A stretch of DNA of 64,000 bases from Lactobacillus sp. (lineage in GTDB: Bacteria; Bacillota; Bacilli; Lactobacillales; Lactobacillaceae), in assembly GCA_022483245.1 (NCBI GenBank), contig JAKVNR010000001.1, positions 620,001-684,000 of the forward strand, given 5' to 3'. A model generated the notes under the pieces. The model had not been told where the DNA came from. It searched no databases and saw nothing but the letters and a program-made list of their open reading frames with translations. The translations under genes were made by a program, and so were the position numbers. Of the stretch, positions 63,473 to 64,000 are shown in pieces. Every line of letters begins with the position of its first letter. Position 1 is the first letter of the stretch.

Positions 63473-64000
63473 ATGCCGAAAAAGCACATCGTTTTAGGAA
63501 TCGTAGCCCATGTTGACGCCGGCAAGACTAGCTTAGCCGAAGCCTTGCTCTATAAAACCGGCCAAGTGCGCCAGCTCGGCCGCGTTGATCAAGGCAGCAG
63601 CCTGCTTGATCCAAGCCAACTAGAAAAGCAGCGCAAAATTACGATTTATTCTCACCAAGCCTTATTGACCAGTGGCGACTTATCGATCACATTGCTCGAC
63701 ACTCCCGGCCACCTGGATTTTGGTCAGCAAACTGAACAAGTGGTTTCAGTTTTAGACTACGCCATTTTGGTCATCTCGGGCACTGCTGGCGTGCAGGCAA
63801 CCACCCTCGCCTTCTGGAATTTACTCAAGCACTATCAGGTTCCAACTTTTATTTTCATTAACCAGCTTGACCGGCCAACGGCTGACTTGCAAACAGTGCT
63901 TAAGCAGCTGCAAACTCAGCTCTCGCCGGCTTGTCTGCACTTTGAGCACCCAAATTTAGATGATGTTGCCGCCCAAGATGATGCAGCGCTGACTGAATTT
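63473..64000 (+). CDS. TetM-like ribosome-binding translational GTPase, 5' part (runs off the window)
   Basis: 176 codons are visible from ATG at 63473 after AGAGGGAAC. G1 is AHVDAGKT, G3 is DTPGHLDF, G4 is NQLD. The N-terminus MPKKHIVLGIVAHVDAGKTS and the DQGSSLLDPSQLEKQRKITI segment (switch I) align with the Tet(M)/Tet(O) ribosomal protection group rather than EF-G. Chromosomal members in lactobacilli do not necessarily give resistance. The C-terminal domains that define specificity are outside the window. Confidence 0.85.
   Translation, partial: MPKKHIVLGIVAHVDAGKTSLAEALLYKTGQVRQLGRVDQGSSLLDPSQLEKQRKITIYSHQALLTSGDLSITLLDTPGHLDFGQQTEQVVSVLDYAILVISGTAGVQATTLAFWNLLKHYQVPTFIFINQLDRPTADLQTVLKQLQTQLSPACLHFEHPNLDDVAAQDDAALTEF

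Noticed and set aside
63473-64000. Calling the TetM-like GTPase an acquired tetracycline resistance gene
   Set aside because: Only the G domain is visible and the context looks chromosomal; resistance cannot be inferred.

Overview
The window reads as a chromosomal segment of a lactic acid bacterium of the family Lactobacillaceae, most likely Lactobacillus in the strict sense; the species cannot be fixed from sequence alone. The evidence is L-lactate dehydrogenase, T-box leaders on hisS-aspS and on a Met transporter, a PyrR attenuator, SLAP-like surface modules, many YSIRK-type signal peptides with LPQTG/LPQTN anchors, and Mub-type (MucBP) mucus-binding repeats.

Layout. 0-0.6 kb: 5' end of a SLAP-domain secreted protein, apparently starting at ATT. 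0.6-5.4 kb: adhesin A. 5.6-13.1 kb, minus strand: aspS, hisS (T-box), dtd, rel, a small membrane protein, prmA. 13.2-14.9 kb, plus strand: ybaK and a frameshifted MFS exporter. 14.9-16.4 kb: a small secreted peptide and a CPBP-type membrane protein. 16.5-23.5 kb, minus strand: ldh, a fumarate reductase with a C-terminal flavinylation sequon, fumC, and metQNI under a Met T-box. 23.6-31.6 kb: a membrane protein with an acidic tail, a small cytosolic protein, adhesin B, enolase, and an AAA/DUF234 ATPase. 31.7-35.3 kb: a polar amino acid ABC transporter and nucleoside deoxyribosyltransferase. 35.4-43.0 kb: an accessory region with Fst-type type I toxin-antitoxin (TA) modules and their remnants, two tandem paralogous adhesins (C and D), both frameshifted, and a tRNA-Ser(CGA). 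43.1-53.0 kb: a giant Mub protein and a leaderless Mub-like relative with an in-frame TAG. 53.1-60.3 kb: PAP2 phosphatase, BMP-family nucleoside-binding lipoprotein, pyrR-uraA, a LysR regulator and a P-type H+-ATPase. 60.4-63.4 kb: a second TA cluster (two intact Fst modules, an orphan antitoxin RNA, an AbrB/MazE-like antitoxin, a Phd/YefM-like fragment) and a SLAP/C39-like secreted protein with an in-frame TAG. 63.5 kb to the end: 5' part of a TetM-like translational GTPase.

Most notable system: the same Fst-type cassette occurs 11 times as judged by its bidirectional terminator. Five copies have an intact 31-33-residue toxin. The terminator stem is almost constant while its 7-nt loop differs in every copy. 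The direct repeat that lets the antisense RNA cover the toxin start also diverges copy by copy. Two antitoxin units are orphans: one is identical over 117 bp to the antitoxin of toxin 2, the other matches the start region of toxin 5 better than toxin 5's own antitoxin does. The 3' ends of adhesins C and D run directly into antitoxin units whose terminator is the only one visible for the adhesin.

Second theme: surface-protein genes carry homopolymer tracts or nonsense changes that decide whether they are expressed. There is G7 (in frame) in adhesins A and B, G8 (out of frame) in C, A6 (out of frame) in D, A6 between the SD-proximal ATG and the reading frame of the giant Mub, and TAG in two more. 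This suggests phase-variable or decaying adhesin expression. Sequencing error in homopolymers cannot be excluded from one sequence.
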